A stretch of DNA of 64,000 nt, from the NCBI GenBank assembly GCA_947085045.1, contig CAMTUU010000006.1, forward strand, positions 160,135 to 224,134, written 5' to 3'. Below, in pieces: positions 45,603-54,273 of the stretch. Below the pieces are notes generated by a model. It saw nothing but the letters and a program-made list of their open reading frames with translations, was not told the origin of the DNA and did not search any database. Within the stretch, counting starts at the first letter, position 1. Each line of letters opens with the position of its first letter. This DNA comes from Pseudolysinimonas_A sp947085045. Lineage in GTDB: Bacteria; Actinomycetota; Actinomycetes; Actinomycetales; Microbacteriaceae. The position numbers were made by a program, and so were the translations under genes.

Positions 45603-47207
45603 TCACCGGCGCAGCCGGCTGAAGTCCAGCGGGAACGAGTCCTCGAGCGCGAAGCCCGAGATCGTGCCGCGCACGAAGACGACGCGCACCCCCTGCGTGA
45701 TCGGGATCGCCGGCAGGTTCGCCGCGATCGCGAGCTGCGTCGCAGTCACCGTCGACGCCCGCACCGTCGGGTCGGCCTCGCCCACGTTCTGGGCGAGGAG
45801 CGCGTCGACGTTGCCGTCGGTGTAGCCCGGGGCCAGCAGCCCGGCCGAGCGGAACGGCTCGAGGTAGTCCTGCGGGTCGGAGGTCGCCGGAAGCAGGCTC
45901 GTGAAGACGGCCTGCACGTCGCCGGCGACGCGGGCGGCGGCGAGGGCGGCCGCATCGGTCTCGACCACGGTGACCGTGAACAACCCGCTGTCGTCGAGCT
46001 GAGCCGCCAGGGCGGCGACCTCGGCGCTGCCCGGCTCGCCGACCTGGTCGAGGTCGACCTGGATGCTGAGCTCCACCGGCGCCACGACGGCCGCCGCCGC
46101 GAGCGCCGCCGTGGCGACGTCGACAGCCGGGCCGCCCTCGCCGTCACCGTGGAGCTCGCTGAACACGTCGCTCGCGCCCGAGACGCCGTTGGGGAGGTAG
46201 CCGTAGAGGGGTTCGATCCAGTTGCCGCCGATCGAGCCGACGAGCGCCTCGCGGTCGACGATCTCGCTGATCGCGGTGCGCACGGCGAGGGACTTCGCGG
46301 CGTCGGGAGTCTCGGTGCGCGACCCGAAGGGCATGAACCCGAGGTCGAAGGCGAGCATCCGCGTGCGACCGGAGGAGGCCCGCGCCAGGTCGGCGACCGC
46401 CTCGTCCCCGAGGGCCTGCATGGTCTCGACCGAGAGCCGCCCGGTGATCGCGTCGACCGAACCGTCGCGCAACTGCCGGGCGAGATCGGCATCCGCCCCT
46501 GCGCGCAACTCGATCGCCGACGCCGCCGGGACGGGCCCGCCGAAGTCGTCGTAGGGCTCGAGCTTCAGCACGCCGTCACGGGCCGAGGCGAGCAGGTAGG
46601 GGCCGGCGAACGGCTGGACGTCGAGGATGTCGGCATCGGGGGTCAGCTCATCGGCGAAGAAGGCCTCCTCGTCGAGCACGAGCCCCGCGGGACCAGCGAG
46701 CACGAACGGGAAGCCTGCGTCGCGAGCCGTGCCGATCCGGAAGTCGATCGTCACGTCATCGATGATGTCGACGCCGTCGAGGTTCGACAGGCGGCGCCAC
46801 GCGCCATCGGCGGACTGCAGCGCCAGCTGCCGCTCGATGCTGAACTTCACGTCGGAGCTGGTGAGGTCGTCTCCGTTGGCGAAGGTGAGACCCGGCTTGA
46901 GGACGACCCGGTAGACGCCGTCCGCGATCCACTCGGCCGACTTCGCGATCTCAGGTACGGGATCGGGCTGCTCCGCCTCGACGCTGAGCAGCGACGGATA
47001 GATCTGGGTGAGGAAGGCGAACGAGCCCACCGAGTCGCTCGCGGCCGGATCGAGCGGGGGGATCTCCCCGCTCCAGCCGAGGCGCACGGGGCTCGAGGAG
47101 CCGGAGGCGGTGGCGCAGGCGGCGAGGGTCGCGGCGACGACCACCGCCATGACGGCGGCGAGCGCACGGCTGACCCGTCGATCTCGCACGGGCAGGCTCC
47201 TGCTCAT
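45603..47207 (-). CDS. Family-5 (oligopeptide/nickel) substrate-binding lipoprotein
   Basis: 534 residues. Signal with lipobox LAAC, then SBP_bac_5 pattern: PPLDPAASDSVGSF, WIADGVYRVVLKPGLTFANGDDLTSSDVKFSIER, and YGYLPNG in the middle (quoted in parts). Binds a peptide or similar solute outside the cell. ATG at 47207 is selected because GAGGAG lies 7 nt upstream; an earlier start at 47249 adds no signal-peptide features. 90 nt after dnaG, so probably its own promoter. Confidence 0.8.
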   Translation of the reverse strand: MSRSLPVRDRRVSRALAAVMAVVVAATLAACATASGSSSPVRLGWSGEIPPLDPAASDSVGSFAFLTQIYPSLLSVEAEQPDPVPEIAKSAEWIADGVYRVVLKPGLTFANGDDLTSSDVKFSIERQLALQSADGAWRRLSNLDGVDIIDDVTIDFRIGTARDAGFPFVLAGPAGLVLDEEAFFADELTPDADILDVQPFAGPYLLASARDGVLKLEPYDDFGGPVPAASAIELRAGADADLARQLRDGSVDAITGRLSVETMQALGDEAVADLARASSGRTRMLAFDLGFMPFGSRTETPDAAKSLAVRTAISEIVDREALVGSIGGNWIEPLYGYLPNGVSGASDVFSELHGDGEGGPAVDVATAALAAAAVVAPVELSIQVDLDQVGEPGSAEVAALAAQLDDSGLFTVTVVETDAAALAAARVAGDVQAVFTSLLPATSDPQDYLEPFRSAGLLAPGYTDGNVDALLAQNVGEADPTVRASTVTATQLAIAANLPAIPITQGVRVVFVRGTISGFALEDSFPLDFSRLRR

Positions 47208-47297
47208 CAGGCACTCCTCGGGTGGCAATCCCCCGCGCCTCGGGGTCACGCGGGCCTATCAGTCATAACACAGTCGACGTGGGCGTCTCCTCGGACC

Positions 47298-49163
47298 TCA
47301 CCCTTCGCGCAGGATGCGTCGCTCCCGTTCGAGGGCCACGAGCTCTTCGCGGATGCTGCGTGCCCGGGCGTCGTCGCCCTCCGCCGCGGCACGCTGCGAC
47401 GCCCCCTGCAGGTCGGCCTTGCGCCGTGACAGGTCGACGGCGATGAGGTCGGACACCTGGGAGCGGCAGTACCTGTCGACGTTGCCCGCCCGGTTCTCGG
47501 GCATCGGAGCCACACCGAGCTGCGCGACGAGGGCGGCGAACCGACTCGGGACGGCCTCGCCGACGCGGGCGATCCAGTCCGGGGAGTCCCAGGCGTCGAT
47601 GGCGGTGGCGATGCCGTCGCGCACCACGTCGAGAAGGGAGTTGCGGATGCGCACCGCCGTCGCCCGCTCGAGCAACTCGCGGCCGATGGCATCCGGGCGC
47701 TGCAGCATGACCAGCAGCGCGTCGCGTTCCATGCGGGTCTCGACGTCGGTCGGGAGGTCGAGCAGCCGCACGTCGGCGGTCTGCTCCTCCCCCGGCTCGA
47801 CCGGAGCCTCGGTGGGCACCTTCGGCTTCGGGGCGCTCTGCACCGCCCGCGACACCTCGGTGGGATCCATCCCGAGCCAGCCGGCGACGCTGCGCACGTA
47901 ACCGGAGCGCAGCGCGGGGTCGCGGATGCCGGCCAGCACGGGGGCGGCGGCGCGCATCCCGGCGACCCGGCCCTCGACGGTCTCCAGGTCGAGCCCACGC
48001 AGCTGCCGGCGGATCATGAACTCGAACATCGGCTTGCGGTCGGCGACCAGTTTGCGCACCGCCTCGTCGCCGCGCTGCGTGCGAAGGTCGCTCGGGTCGA
48101 GGCCGTCGGTGCCGACCGCGACGAAGGTCTGCGCGGCGAAGCGCTGCTCCTCGGCGAAGGCACGGCTCGCGGCCTTCTGCCCGGCCTCGTCGGGGTCAAA
48201 GGTGAAGACCACCTCGCCGGTCTGCGTCGTGTCGGAGTTGGCGATGTCACCGAGCACCCGCCGGATGACCTTGATGTGGTCGACGCCGAACGAGGTGCCG
48301 CAGGTCGCGACCGCGGTCGTGACGCCCGCGAGGTGGCAGGCCATGACATCCGTGTAGCCCTCGACGACGACGACCTGCTTGCCCTTCGCGATGTCGCGGC
48401 GGGCGAGGTCGAGCCCGTAGAGCACCTGGCTCTTGTGGTAGACGAGCGTCTCGGGGGTGTTGAGGTACTTCGGCCCCTTGTCGTCGTCGTCGCCGAGCAG
48501 CTTGCGTGCGCCGAAGCCGACGGTCTGCCCGGTCACGTCGCGGATCGGCCAGATCAGCCGGCCGCGGAACCGGTCGTACGCGTTGCCGCGGTCGCCGGTT
48601 GAGAGCAGCCCGGAGCCGGTGAGTTCGTCGAGCGTGAAGCCCTGGGCCTTCAGCGCGTCGCCGAGCGCGTTGAAGGACTTCGGGGCGAACCCGATTCCGA
48701 AGTGCTGTGCGGCGGCGGCGTCGAACCCCCGGGCGCCGAGGAAGTCGCGGCCGATCTGCGCCGCCGGAGTGCCGAGCTGGGCTCGGAACCACTTCTCGGC
48801 GGCGGCGTTCGCAGCGAGCAGGCGGGCGCGGTTGCCGTGGTCGCTCGCCTGGCCGCCGTCTTCGTAGTGCAGTTCGTAGCCGAGCCGCCCGGCGAGCCGC
48901 TCGACGGCCTCGGCGAAGGTGACGTGATCCATCTTCTGCAGGAAGGAGAAGACGTCGCCGCCCTCGTTGCAGCCGAAGCAGTGGTAGAGCCCGACCTGGG
49001 GTCGCACGTGGAAGGAAGGGCTGCGTTCCTCGTGGAACGGGCAGAGGCCCTTCATCGAGCCGACCCCGGCCGACTTCAGTGTCACGAAGTCGCCCACGAT
49101 GTCGGCGATGTTGGTGCGGGACCGGACTTCGTCGATGTCGCTTCGACGAATGAGACCGGCCAT
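47298..49163 (-). CDS. dnaG: DNA primase
   Basis: 621 residues. Makes RNA primers at the replication fork. N-terminal CHC2 zinc site C41, H44, C62, C65 (CPFHEERSPSF...YHCFGC); catalytic core with the Toprim motifs VVVEGYTDVMA and FDPDEAGQKAA; C-terminal helicase-binding helical domain ending in ALERERRIL. The spacer to ribF upstream is 10 nt, so it is part of the truB-ribF transcript. Confidence 0.95.
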   Translation of the reverse strand: MAGLIRRSDIDEVRSRTNIADIVGDFVTLKSAGVGSMKGLCPFHEERSPSFHVRPQVGLYHCFGCNEGGDVFSFLQKMDHVTFAEAVERLAGRLGYELHYEDGGQASDHGNRARLLAANAAAEKWFRAQLGTPAAQIGRDFLGARGFDAAAAQHFGIGFAPKSFNALGDALKAQGFTLDELTGSGLLSTGDRGNAYDRFRGRLIWPIRDVTGQTVGFGARKLLGDDDDKGPKYLNTPETLVYHKSQVLYGLDLARRDIAKGKQVVVVEGYTDVMACHLAGVTTAVATCGTSFGVDHIKVIRRVLGDIANSDTTQTGEVVFTFDPDEAGQKAASRAFAEEQRFAAQTFVAVGTDGLDPSDLRTQRGDEAVRKLVADRKPMFEFMIRRQLRGLDLETVEGRVAGMRAAAPVLAGIRDPALRSGYVRSVAGWLGMDPTEVSRAVQSAPKPKVPTEAPVEPGEEQTADVRLLDLPTDVETRMERDALLVMLQRPDAIGRELLERATAVRIRNSLLDVVRDGIATAIDAWDSPDWIARVGEAVPSRFAALVAQLGVAPMPENRAGNVDRYCRSQVSDLIAVDLSRRKADLQGASQRAAAEGDDARARSIREELVALERERRILREG

Positions 49164-49173
49164 GGGACTGATT

Positions 49174-50136
49174 CTAGGGACGGGGTACGTCGCCTGCCGG
49201 GGCGTCGTCCGCCGCCAGGACCTCGCGGATGCGCACCGTGTCGGCGGTGAGCGCCTCGATGAGCCGGTCCAGCCCGTCGAACTTCACCATCGGCCGGATG
49301 TAGTCGACGAACTCGAGCTCCATCGGCTTGCCATAGGCGTCGAGCGACGCGTCGAGCAGATGCGCCTCGGTGCGCCGCGCGGGGACGCCGTCGAACGTCG
49401 GGTTGTTTCCGATCGACACCGCGGCGCCGTAGCGGACGCCGTCGATCCAGGCCCAGGCCGCGTAGACGCCGTCGGCGGGCAGGAACCCCTCCATCGCCGG
49501 ATCCAGGTTCGCCGTCGGGAAGCCGATCTCGCGGCCGATCGCGTCGCCGTGCACGACCGTCGACCGCACCAGCGGACGCCGGCCGAGCAGTTTCGCCGCG
49601 GCCCGCACGTCGCCGGCCGCCAGCAGCTCGCGGATCTTCGTCGACGAGACGCGGTCGCCGCCGACCTGGACGTCGTCGAGCAGCACGACCTCGAAGCCGT
49701 GCTGCTCCCCGAGCTGACGGAGGGTCTCGAGACGGCCCACGCCGCGGTGGCCGAACCGGAAGTCGGCGCCGGTCAGCACGAGGTTCGCGTCGAGCGCGCG
49801 CACGAGCACCTGCTCGACGAACTCGGCCGGCTCGAGCACACTGAGTTCGCGGGTGAATTCCAGCACGAGGGTCGCGGCGACGTCGGTGCCGTCGAGCAGG
49901 GCGGCGCGCTGGTCGTTCGAGGTCAGCCCCTCCGGGCACGCCTCGGGACGCAGCAGCGAGAACGGATGCCGGTCGAACGTCACGAGCACCGGCTCCAGCC
50001 CGCGGTCGGCGGCGAGCGACGAGAGCTGGGCGAGCACGCCACGGTGACCGAGGTGCACGCCGTCGAACTTGCCGATGGTCACCGCGCTCGGCCCGAATCC
50101 GGCCGGCACGGCGCCGACGCCGTCGAAGAGCAGCAT
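49174..50136 (-). CDS. ribF: Bifunctional riboflavin kinase/FAD synthetase
   Basis: 320 residues. N-terminal FMN adenylyltransferase: IGKFDGVHLGHRGVL (nucleotide-binding HxGH) and later SSTKIRELL. C-terminal flavokinase: GREIGFPTANLDP and FVDYIRPMVKFDGLDRLIE. Makes FMN and FAD. The ATG overlaps the upstream membrane-protein stop by one base (TGATG). Confidence 0.95.
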   Translation of the reverse strand: MLLFDGVGAVPAGFGPSAVTIGKFDGVHLGHRGVLAQLSSLAADRGLEPVLVTFDRHPFSLLRPEACPEGLTSNDQRAALLDGTDVAATLVLEFTRELSVLEPAEFVEQVLVRALDANLVLTGADFRFGHRGVGRLETLRQLGEQHGFEVVLLDDVQVGGDRVSSTKIRELLAAGDVRAAAKLLGRRPLVRSTVVHGDAIGREIGFPTANLDPAMEGFLPADGVYAAWAWIDGVRYGAAVSIGNNPTFDGVPARRTEAHLLDASLDAYGKPMELEFVDYIRPMVKFDGLDRLIEALTADTVRIREVLAADDAPAGDVPRP

Positions 50137-50576
50137 CAGTCGGCGACCGCGGCCGCGCGGCGACCGCGGCCGAGGTAGAGGAGGCCGATCACCGGGAGCA
50201 CCAGGGGGACGCAGAGGTAGCCGAGACCGAAGAGCGCCCAGACGGTGCCCTCGCGACCCGTGGCGCGGTCGAGCAGCGGTACGTCGCGAAGGCCGATCAA
50301 GTCGGGAGCGACGAGAGTCAGGGTGCCGACGACGAGCACGCCGAGCAACTCGAAGCCGATCGTGATCCAAGCGACCCGATCCCAGCGGAACGCCAGCGCG
50401 AGCGTCGCCAGGAGGTAGACGACCGCCGCGACCGCCGAGAGCGAGAACGCGATCGGCGCCTCGTCGAAGCGGTCGATGATCTGGAAGGCGCTGCGTCCCG
50501 TGGCGGCGATCGCGAGCACCGCGTAGACGGCGACGAGGATGCGGGCGGGGCCAGCCAGCTTCGGACGGGTGGACAT
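50136..50576 (-). CDS. Four-helix membrane protein between truB and ribF
   Basis: 146 residues, four hydrophobic segments (about 12-30, 42-62, 70-92, 112-135), basic ends. Not recognised; similar short proteins occur beside ribF in Microbacteriaceae. GTG at 50597 is an alternative start giving seven more residues. One-base overlap with ribF. Confidence 0.7.
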   Translation of the reverse strand: MSTRPKLAGPARILVAVYAVLAIAATGRSAFQIIDRFDEAPIAFSLSAVAAVVYLLATLALAFRWDRVAWITIGFELLGVLVVGTLTLVAPDLIGLRDVPLLDRATGREGTVWALFGLGYLCVPLVLPVIGLLYLGRGRRAAAVAD

Positions 50577-50630
50577 CTCGATCAGCCTAGAGGCCACGCG
50601 CCGGGTCGGCTGGACTCGGCCGACCCGGAC

Positions 50631-50999
50631 TCAGGCGAGCTGGATGTTCCAGATCTGGTTCATCCGGTACGCCATCACGGCGATCGCGAGCGCGCCGACC
50701 CCGAGCACGACGGTGCTCCAGCGCGACCTGTCGGTGAGCGCCCAGGCGATCGCGGCGGGAGGCATGAGGCACGCCGTCGCGAGGTAGATCCAGAACTCGC
50801 CGAGGTTGCCGGTCGGCGGGTTCCCGGTGAACGGGGCCGCGATCGCGATCACCACCTGGGCGATCAGCAGCAGCTCGACGATCACCAGCGAGATGACCGT
50901 CACGTCGGAGGGCTTGCGGCCGAGGAGTCCGAGCACCACCGCGATGACGCCGGCGAGCGTCGAGGCACCGATCAGGATCACGGTGAAGACGTCGATCAT
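50631..50999 (-). CDS. Four-helix membrane protein coupled to truB
   Basis: 122 residues with four hydrophobic segments, N-terminus MIDVFTVILIGASTLAGVIA. The ATG overlaps the truB stop (ATGA) and GGAGG lies inside the last truB codons, so translation is coupled. No family recognised. Confidence 0.7.
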   Translation of the reverse strand: MIDVFTVILIGASTLAGVIAVVLGLLGRKPSDVTVISLVIVELLLIAQVVIAIAAPFTGNPPTGNLGEFWIYLATACLMPPAAIAWALTDRSRWSTVVLGVGALAIAVMAYRMNQIWNIQLA

Positions 51000-51889
51000 G
51001 AGTCCTCCGAGGTCGGGAAGTTGACGAGCACGCGGGTGATCCCGTCGCGCACGGAGACGAGTCCCACCAGATTCTCCCCCGGCCCGACCGCCGCGACGAC
51101 CGGGGCGTCCGCGATGGCGACGGGGATGCGCTTGCCCTGGCCGAGCGCGAGGGCGGCGTCGGCATCCAGCTGCGCGGTCGGGAACAGGCGGCCCGCCACA
51201 TCTGCGGGGGTGAGGAGCGCCTCCGCCGACGGCTCCTTCACGGCGGCCGACACCTCGAACGGACCGATGCGCGTGCGGCGCAGCGCGCCGAGGTGCCCGC
51301 CGACGCCGAGCGCCGCGCCGAGGTCGCGGGCGAGGGCGCGCACGTAAGTGCCCGACGACACGGTGACGCGCACGTCGAGATCGATCTCGGCGCCCTTCCG
51401 GCGGATGGCGAGAACGTCGAATGCCGACACCGTGACGGTGCGGGGTTTCAGCTCGACCTCCTCGCCGGCGCGGGCCCGGTCGTAGGACCGGCGACCGTCG
51501 ACCTTGATCGCGCTGAACGTGCTCGGCACCTGGGAGATCTCTCCGATCAGCCCGGCCACCTCGCCGAGGATCGCGTCGTCCAGGACGCCCGACGCGTCCG
51601 TCCGGGCGATCGCGGTGCCCTCGGCATCGTCGGTGTCGAACGAGACGCCGAGCCGGATCGTCGCCGTGTACTCCTTGTCGAGTCCGACGAGGTAGGTGAG
51701 CAGGCGGGTCGAGCTCTCGACGCCGAGGATCATCAGCCCGGTCGCCATCGGGTCGAGCGTTCCGGCGTGGCCGACCTTGCGGGTGCCGAGAGCCTTGCGG
51801 GTGCGCGAGACGAGATCGTGGCTCGTCGGACCCTGCGGCTTGTCGAGCAGCAGGATGCCGCCTCCTCCGGCGGACGCGGGGGCCGCCAT
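50996..51889 (-). CDS. truB: tRNA pseudouridine-55 synthase
   Basis: 297 residues. Converts U55 of the T-loop of tRNAs to pseudouridine. Catalytic Asp46 in GHAGTLDPMATG; KPQGPTSHD and FSAIKVDGRRSYDRAR are the RNA-binding blocks; a C-terminal PUA-like region follows. The frame is open upstream, but ATG at 51889 is chosen because it overlaps the TetR stop (TGATG) and starts at the family position. Confidence 0.95.
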   Translation of the reverse strand: MAAPASAGGGGILLLDKPQGPTSHDLVSRTRKALGTRKVGHAGTLDPMATGLMILGVESSTRLLTYLVGLDKEYTATIRLGVSFDTDDAEGTAIARTDASGVLDDAILGEVAGLIGEISQVPSTFSAIKVDGRRSYDRARAGEEVELKPRTVTVSAFDVLAIRRKGAEIDLDVRVTVSSGTYVRALARDLGAALGVGGHLGALRRTRIGPFEVSAAVKEPSAEALLTPADVAGRLFPTAQLDADAALALGQGKRIPVAIADAPVVAAVGPGENLVGLVSVRDGITRVLVNFPTSEDS

Positions 51890-52488
51890 CAGGCGCGAGC
51901 CAACCGGCCGAGCAGCTTCGACTTGGTCGGCGCGACGCATTCGACGAGCTCGCGGGCGTCGTCGTCGTCCTCCGCCGCCATCCGGATGCCGACCATCGTG
52001 TTGAGGAGCATGCCGTGCGCGAGGAAGTCGCGAGCCTCGTCGGCGCTGAATCCGGCGCCGTGCCGGAGCACGCCGTAGACCTGGAGGAACCCCCGCCGGG
52101 CCGCGGCGCCGATCGCCGGGTCGGAGCCCAGCACGAAGGCATGCATGAGGCTGAGCAGCAGTCCGCGGTCGGTGAGGAGTTCGCCGTACGCCGCGCCGAG
52201 GCGGTGGTGGAGGTCGTCTCGGCCCTGATCGATCGCCTCCTGGAAGGAGTCCAGCAGCCGCCCGAGGGCCCGCTCGAGAACCGCGAGGAACAGCGCCTCC
52301 TTGGTGCCGAACATGCGCACGACGTAGGGCTGGCTGACGCCCGCCGCCTTGGCCACGGCATCCGTCGACGTTCCCGCGTAGCCGCGTTCGCCGAACGCCT
52401 CCGTGGCGGCGGTCAGCACGAGTTCCTTGCGGTCTTCGATGCGCATCCGCGGCACGGGTGCCGACATCGGGAGGATCACGCTCGACAT
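51889..52488 (-). CDS. TetR-family regulator coupled to truB
   Basis: 199 residues. N-terminal helix-turn-helix (TAATEAFGERGYAGTSTDAVAK...VVRMFGTKEALF) then a ligand domain. The stop overlaps the truB start by one base. A TGAT-type dyad begins immediately before its own start codon, implying autorepression and hence control over truB, the membrane proteins, ribF and dnaG, unless truB has its own promoter inside this gene. Starts at 52488 or 52467 (MSAPV). Confidence 0.85.
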   Translation of the reverse strand: MSSVILPMSAPVPRMRIEDRKELVLTAATEAFGERGYAGTSTDAVAKAAGVSQPYVVRMFGTKEALFLAVLERALGRLLDSFQEAIDQGRDDLHHRLGAAYGELLTDRGLLLSLMHAFVLGSDPAIGAAARRGFLQVYGVLRHGAGFSADEARDFLAHGMLLNTMVGIRMAAEDDDDARELVECVAPTKSKLLGRLARA

Positions 52489-52505
52489 GGTATCAACTGA
52501 TTACC
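52489..52505. promoter_or_regulatory. GGTATCAACTGATTACC operator-like palindrome
   Basis: A 17-bp imperfect palindrome (GGT-ATCA-AC-TGAT-T-ACC) directly abuts the TetR start codon and lies 42 nt from the divergent ketopantoate-reductase-like gene. It is A+T-rich in a G+C-rich genome, typical of a TetR operator. It could control both genes. Confidence 0.6.
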
Positions 52506-52546
52506 TGCTGGCCGGAGCCGAACTCGCCGCCTCCTAGGCTGACTCC

Positions 52547-53542
52547 ATGAGGGTCGCCGTGATCGGTGCGGGGGCGGTGGGCGGTCTGCTCGCCGCCCTC
52601 CTCGACCGTGCGGGGCACGAGGTCGAGGTCACCGCACGCGGCGCCCATCTCGCCGCGCTCCGCGCCCAGGGGATCGTCCTCGACGGCGGCTACGGCTCAC
52701 ACGTCGCCCGGGTGGAGGCGAACGAGACCCTGCGGGGCAGCCCCGAGATCGTGATCCTTGCGACGAAAGCTCAGGATGCCGCGGCCGCCCTCGCCGCGAA
52801 CGCGAGCCGGATCGACGGACTCCCGCTGCTGGTCGTGCAGAACGGCCTCGGCGGCATCCGGGTCGCCCGCGAGGCGCAACCCGCGTCGCCGCTCCTCGGC
52901 GGTCTCGCCCTGTTCGCGACCTCCTACCTCTCCCCCGGGCGCATCACCGTCACGGCCGCGCTGCCGCTGGTCATCGGCGCCACGCCCGACTGCCCGCCGG
53001 AGATCCGTGATGGCGTGGTCGGACTGCTGCGCGAGGCGCTGCCGGTCGAGACCGTCGAGAGTCTCGAGGGCGCCCAGTGGACGAAGCTGCTCGTCAACCA
53101 CGTCAACGCCCTCCCCGCGATCACCGGGCTGAGCGTGCAGCAGACCGTCGCCGATCCGGCGCTCCGTCGGGTGCTCGCCGGGTCGTTGCGCGAAACCGTG
53201 GGGATCGCGAACCGCATCGGCATCCGCTTCACCGGTCTGCAGGGCATCCCGGGCTGGATCCTGCCGTGGCTCGGGCGCGGGCCGCTCGCGCTGGCGGCTC
53301 GCCTCCCCCGGCTGCTCGCCCGGCGGATGGGCGACGTGCCGAACCCGGGGTCGACCCTGCAGAGCCTCCGCCGCGGGCAGCTCACCGAGATCGACTTCCT
53401 CAACGGCGCCGTCGTGCGTGTCGCCCGCGAGCACGGGATCGACGCGCCGATCAACGCCGGACTCGTCGACCTGGTGCACGAGGTCGAGCGCACCGGCGTG
53501 TTCCTCGCTCCGGCCGACGTCGCCGCCCGGGTTTCCGTTTAG
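52547..53542 (+). CDS. Ketopantoate reductase family oxidoreductase
   Basis: 331 residues. Rossmann motif VIGAGAVGGLLAALL for NADPH, then ATKAQD, QNGLGG and the C-terminal domain with catalytic-lysine segment QWTKLLVNHVNALPAITGL and the later LTEIDFLNGAVVRVAREHGI, with Glu of the PanE active site. May make pantoate for CoA or act on another 2-ketoacid; divergent from TetR. End overlaps the convergent kinase gene by 4 nt. Confidence 0.85.
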   Translation: MRVAVIGAGAVGGLLAALLDRAGHEVEVTARGAHLAALRAQGIVLDGGYGSHVARVEANETLRGSPEIVILATKAQDAAAALAANASRIDGLPLLVVQNGLGGIRVAREAQPASPLLGGLALFATSYLSPGRITVTAALPLVIGATPDCPPEIRDGVVGLLREALPVETVESLEGAQWTKLLVNHVNALPAITGLSVQQTVADPALRRVLAGSLRETVGIANRIGIRFTGLQGIPGWILPWLGRGPLALAARLPRLLARRMGDVPNPGSTLQSLRRGQLTEIDFLNGAVVRVAREHGIDAPINAGLVDLVHEVERTGVFLAPADVAARVSV

Positions 53543-54246
53543 AGCGGCGCGGGTTCGATCGAGCAGAAGTCGGCGAATCGGCGGGCGGGGGCATCCGGAT
53601 CGGTAGTGTCGACGATCGCCGACGCCGAGATGTTCGGACGCACGTCGCGCACGTAGAGACGGTGCGCGTCGAGGTAGCGCAGGTTGGACGGGGCCTCGGG
53701 GTCGGGATCGGCGTTGTCGCGCACGATCGTGCGGGCGAACCTGACCTCACGCTCGGCGTCGAGCCAGACCACGAAGTTCCAGATGCCCCGCAGCTCGGCG
53801 CCCTGCAGGAAATGCCCGTCGACGATGAGCACCGCGTCGGCGGGCGCCGTCGTCCAGTCGGACTCGAACGGCACGTCGCGCGCCAGGTCGAAGCCGCGCA
53901 GCTGGAAGCCCGTGCTGCCGCCCGCCTTGAACGGGTCGGCGAGCACCCGCCGGAACAGCGAGAAGTCGTAGGCGTCGCGGTAGTACCCCAGGCCCGAGTA
54001 GCGCCCGGCGCGGTAGCGGTCCTCACGGGGGCGGTGGAAGTCATCCATGGTCGCGCGCACCGCCGTGAACCCGGCCCGTTCGAAGGCGAGCGCGAGTTCG
54101 TCGCCGAACGTGGACTTGCCCGCCGCATCGGGTCCGTCGATGCCGAGCATCGTCCGACCCTTCGCGTAGTTGTGGGTGTACTCCCGCACGAGCGATTCGA
54201 GCAGTTCGCGGCGCGCGGGGGCGATCTTCAGCCAGGGCGTGGTCAC
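53539..54246 (-). CDS. Uridine-kinase-like P-loop kinase
   Basis: 235 residues. Walker A GIDGPDAAGKST at 35-46, MDDFHRPREDRY as the substrate-binding segment, VLIVDGHFL in place of the usual uridine kinase VIVEGI. The YRAGRYSGLGYYRDAYD block is frequent in actinobacterial uridine-kinase-like proteins. Probably phosphorylates a nucleoside or related small molecule; substrate not certain. Confidence 0.8.
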   Translation of the reverse strand: MTTPWLKIAPARRELLESLVREYTHNYAKGRTMLGIDGPDAAGKSTFGDELALAFERAGFTAVRATMDDFHRPREDRYRAGRYSGLGYYRDAYDFSLFRRVLADPFKAGGSTGFQLRGFDLARDVPFESDWTTAPADAVLIVDGHFLQGAELRGIWNFVVWLDAEREVRFARTIVRDNADPDPEAPSNLRYLDAHRLYVRDVRPNISASAIVDTTDPDAPARRFADFCSIEPAPL

Positions 54247-54273
54247 AGGCGCAGCCTAGTTAGTCTCGCTGGG

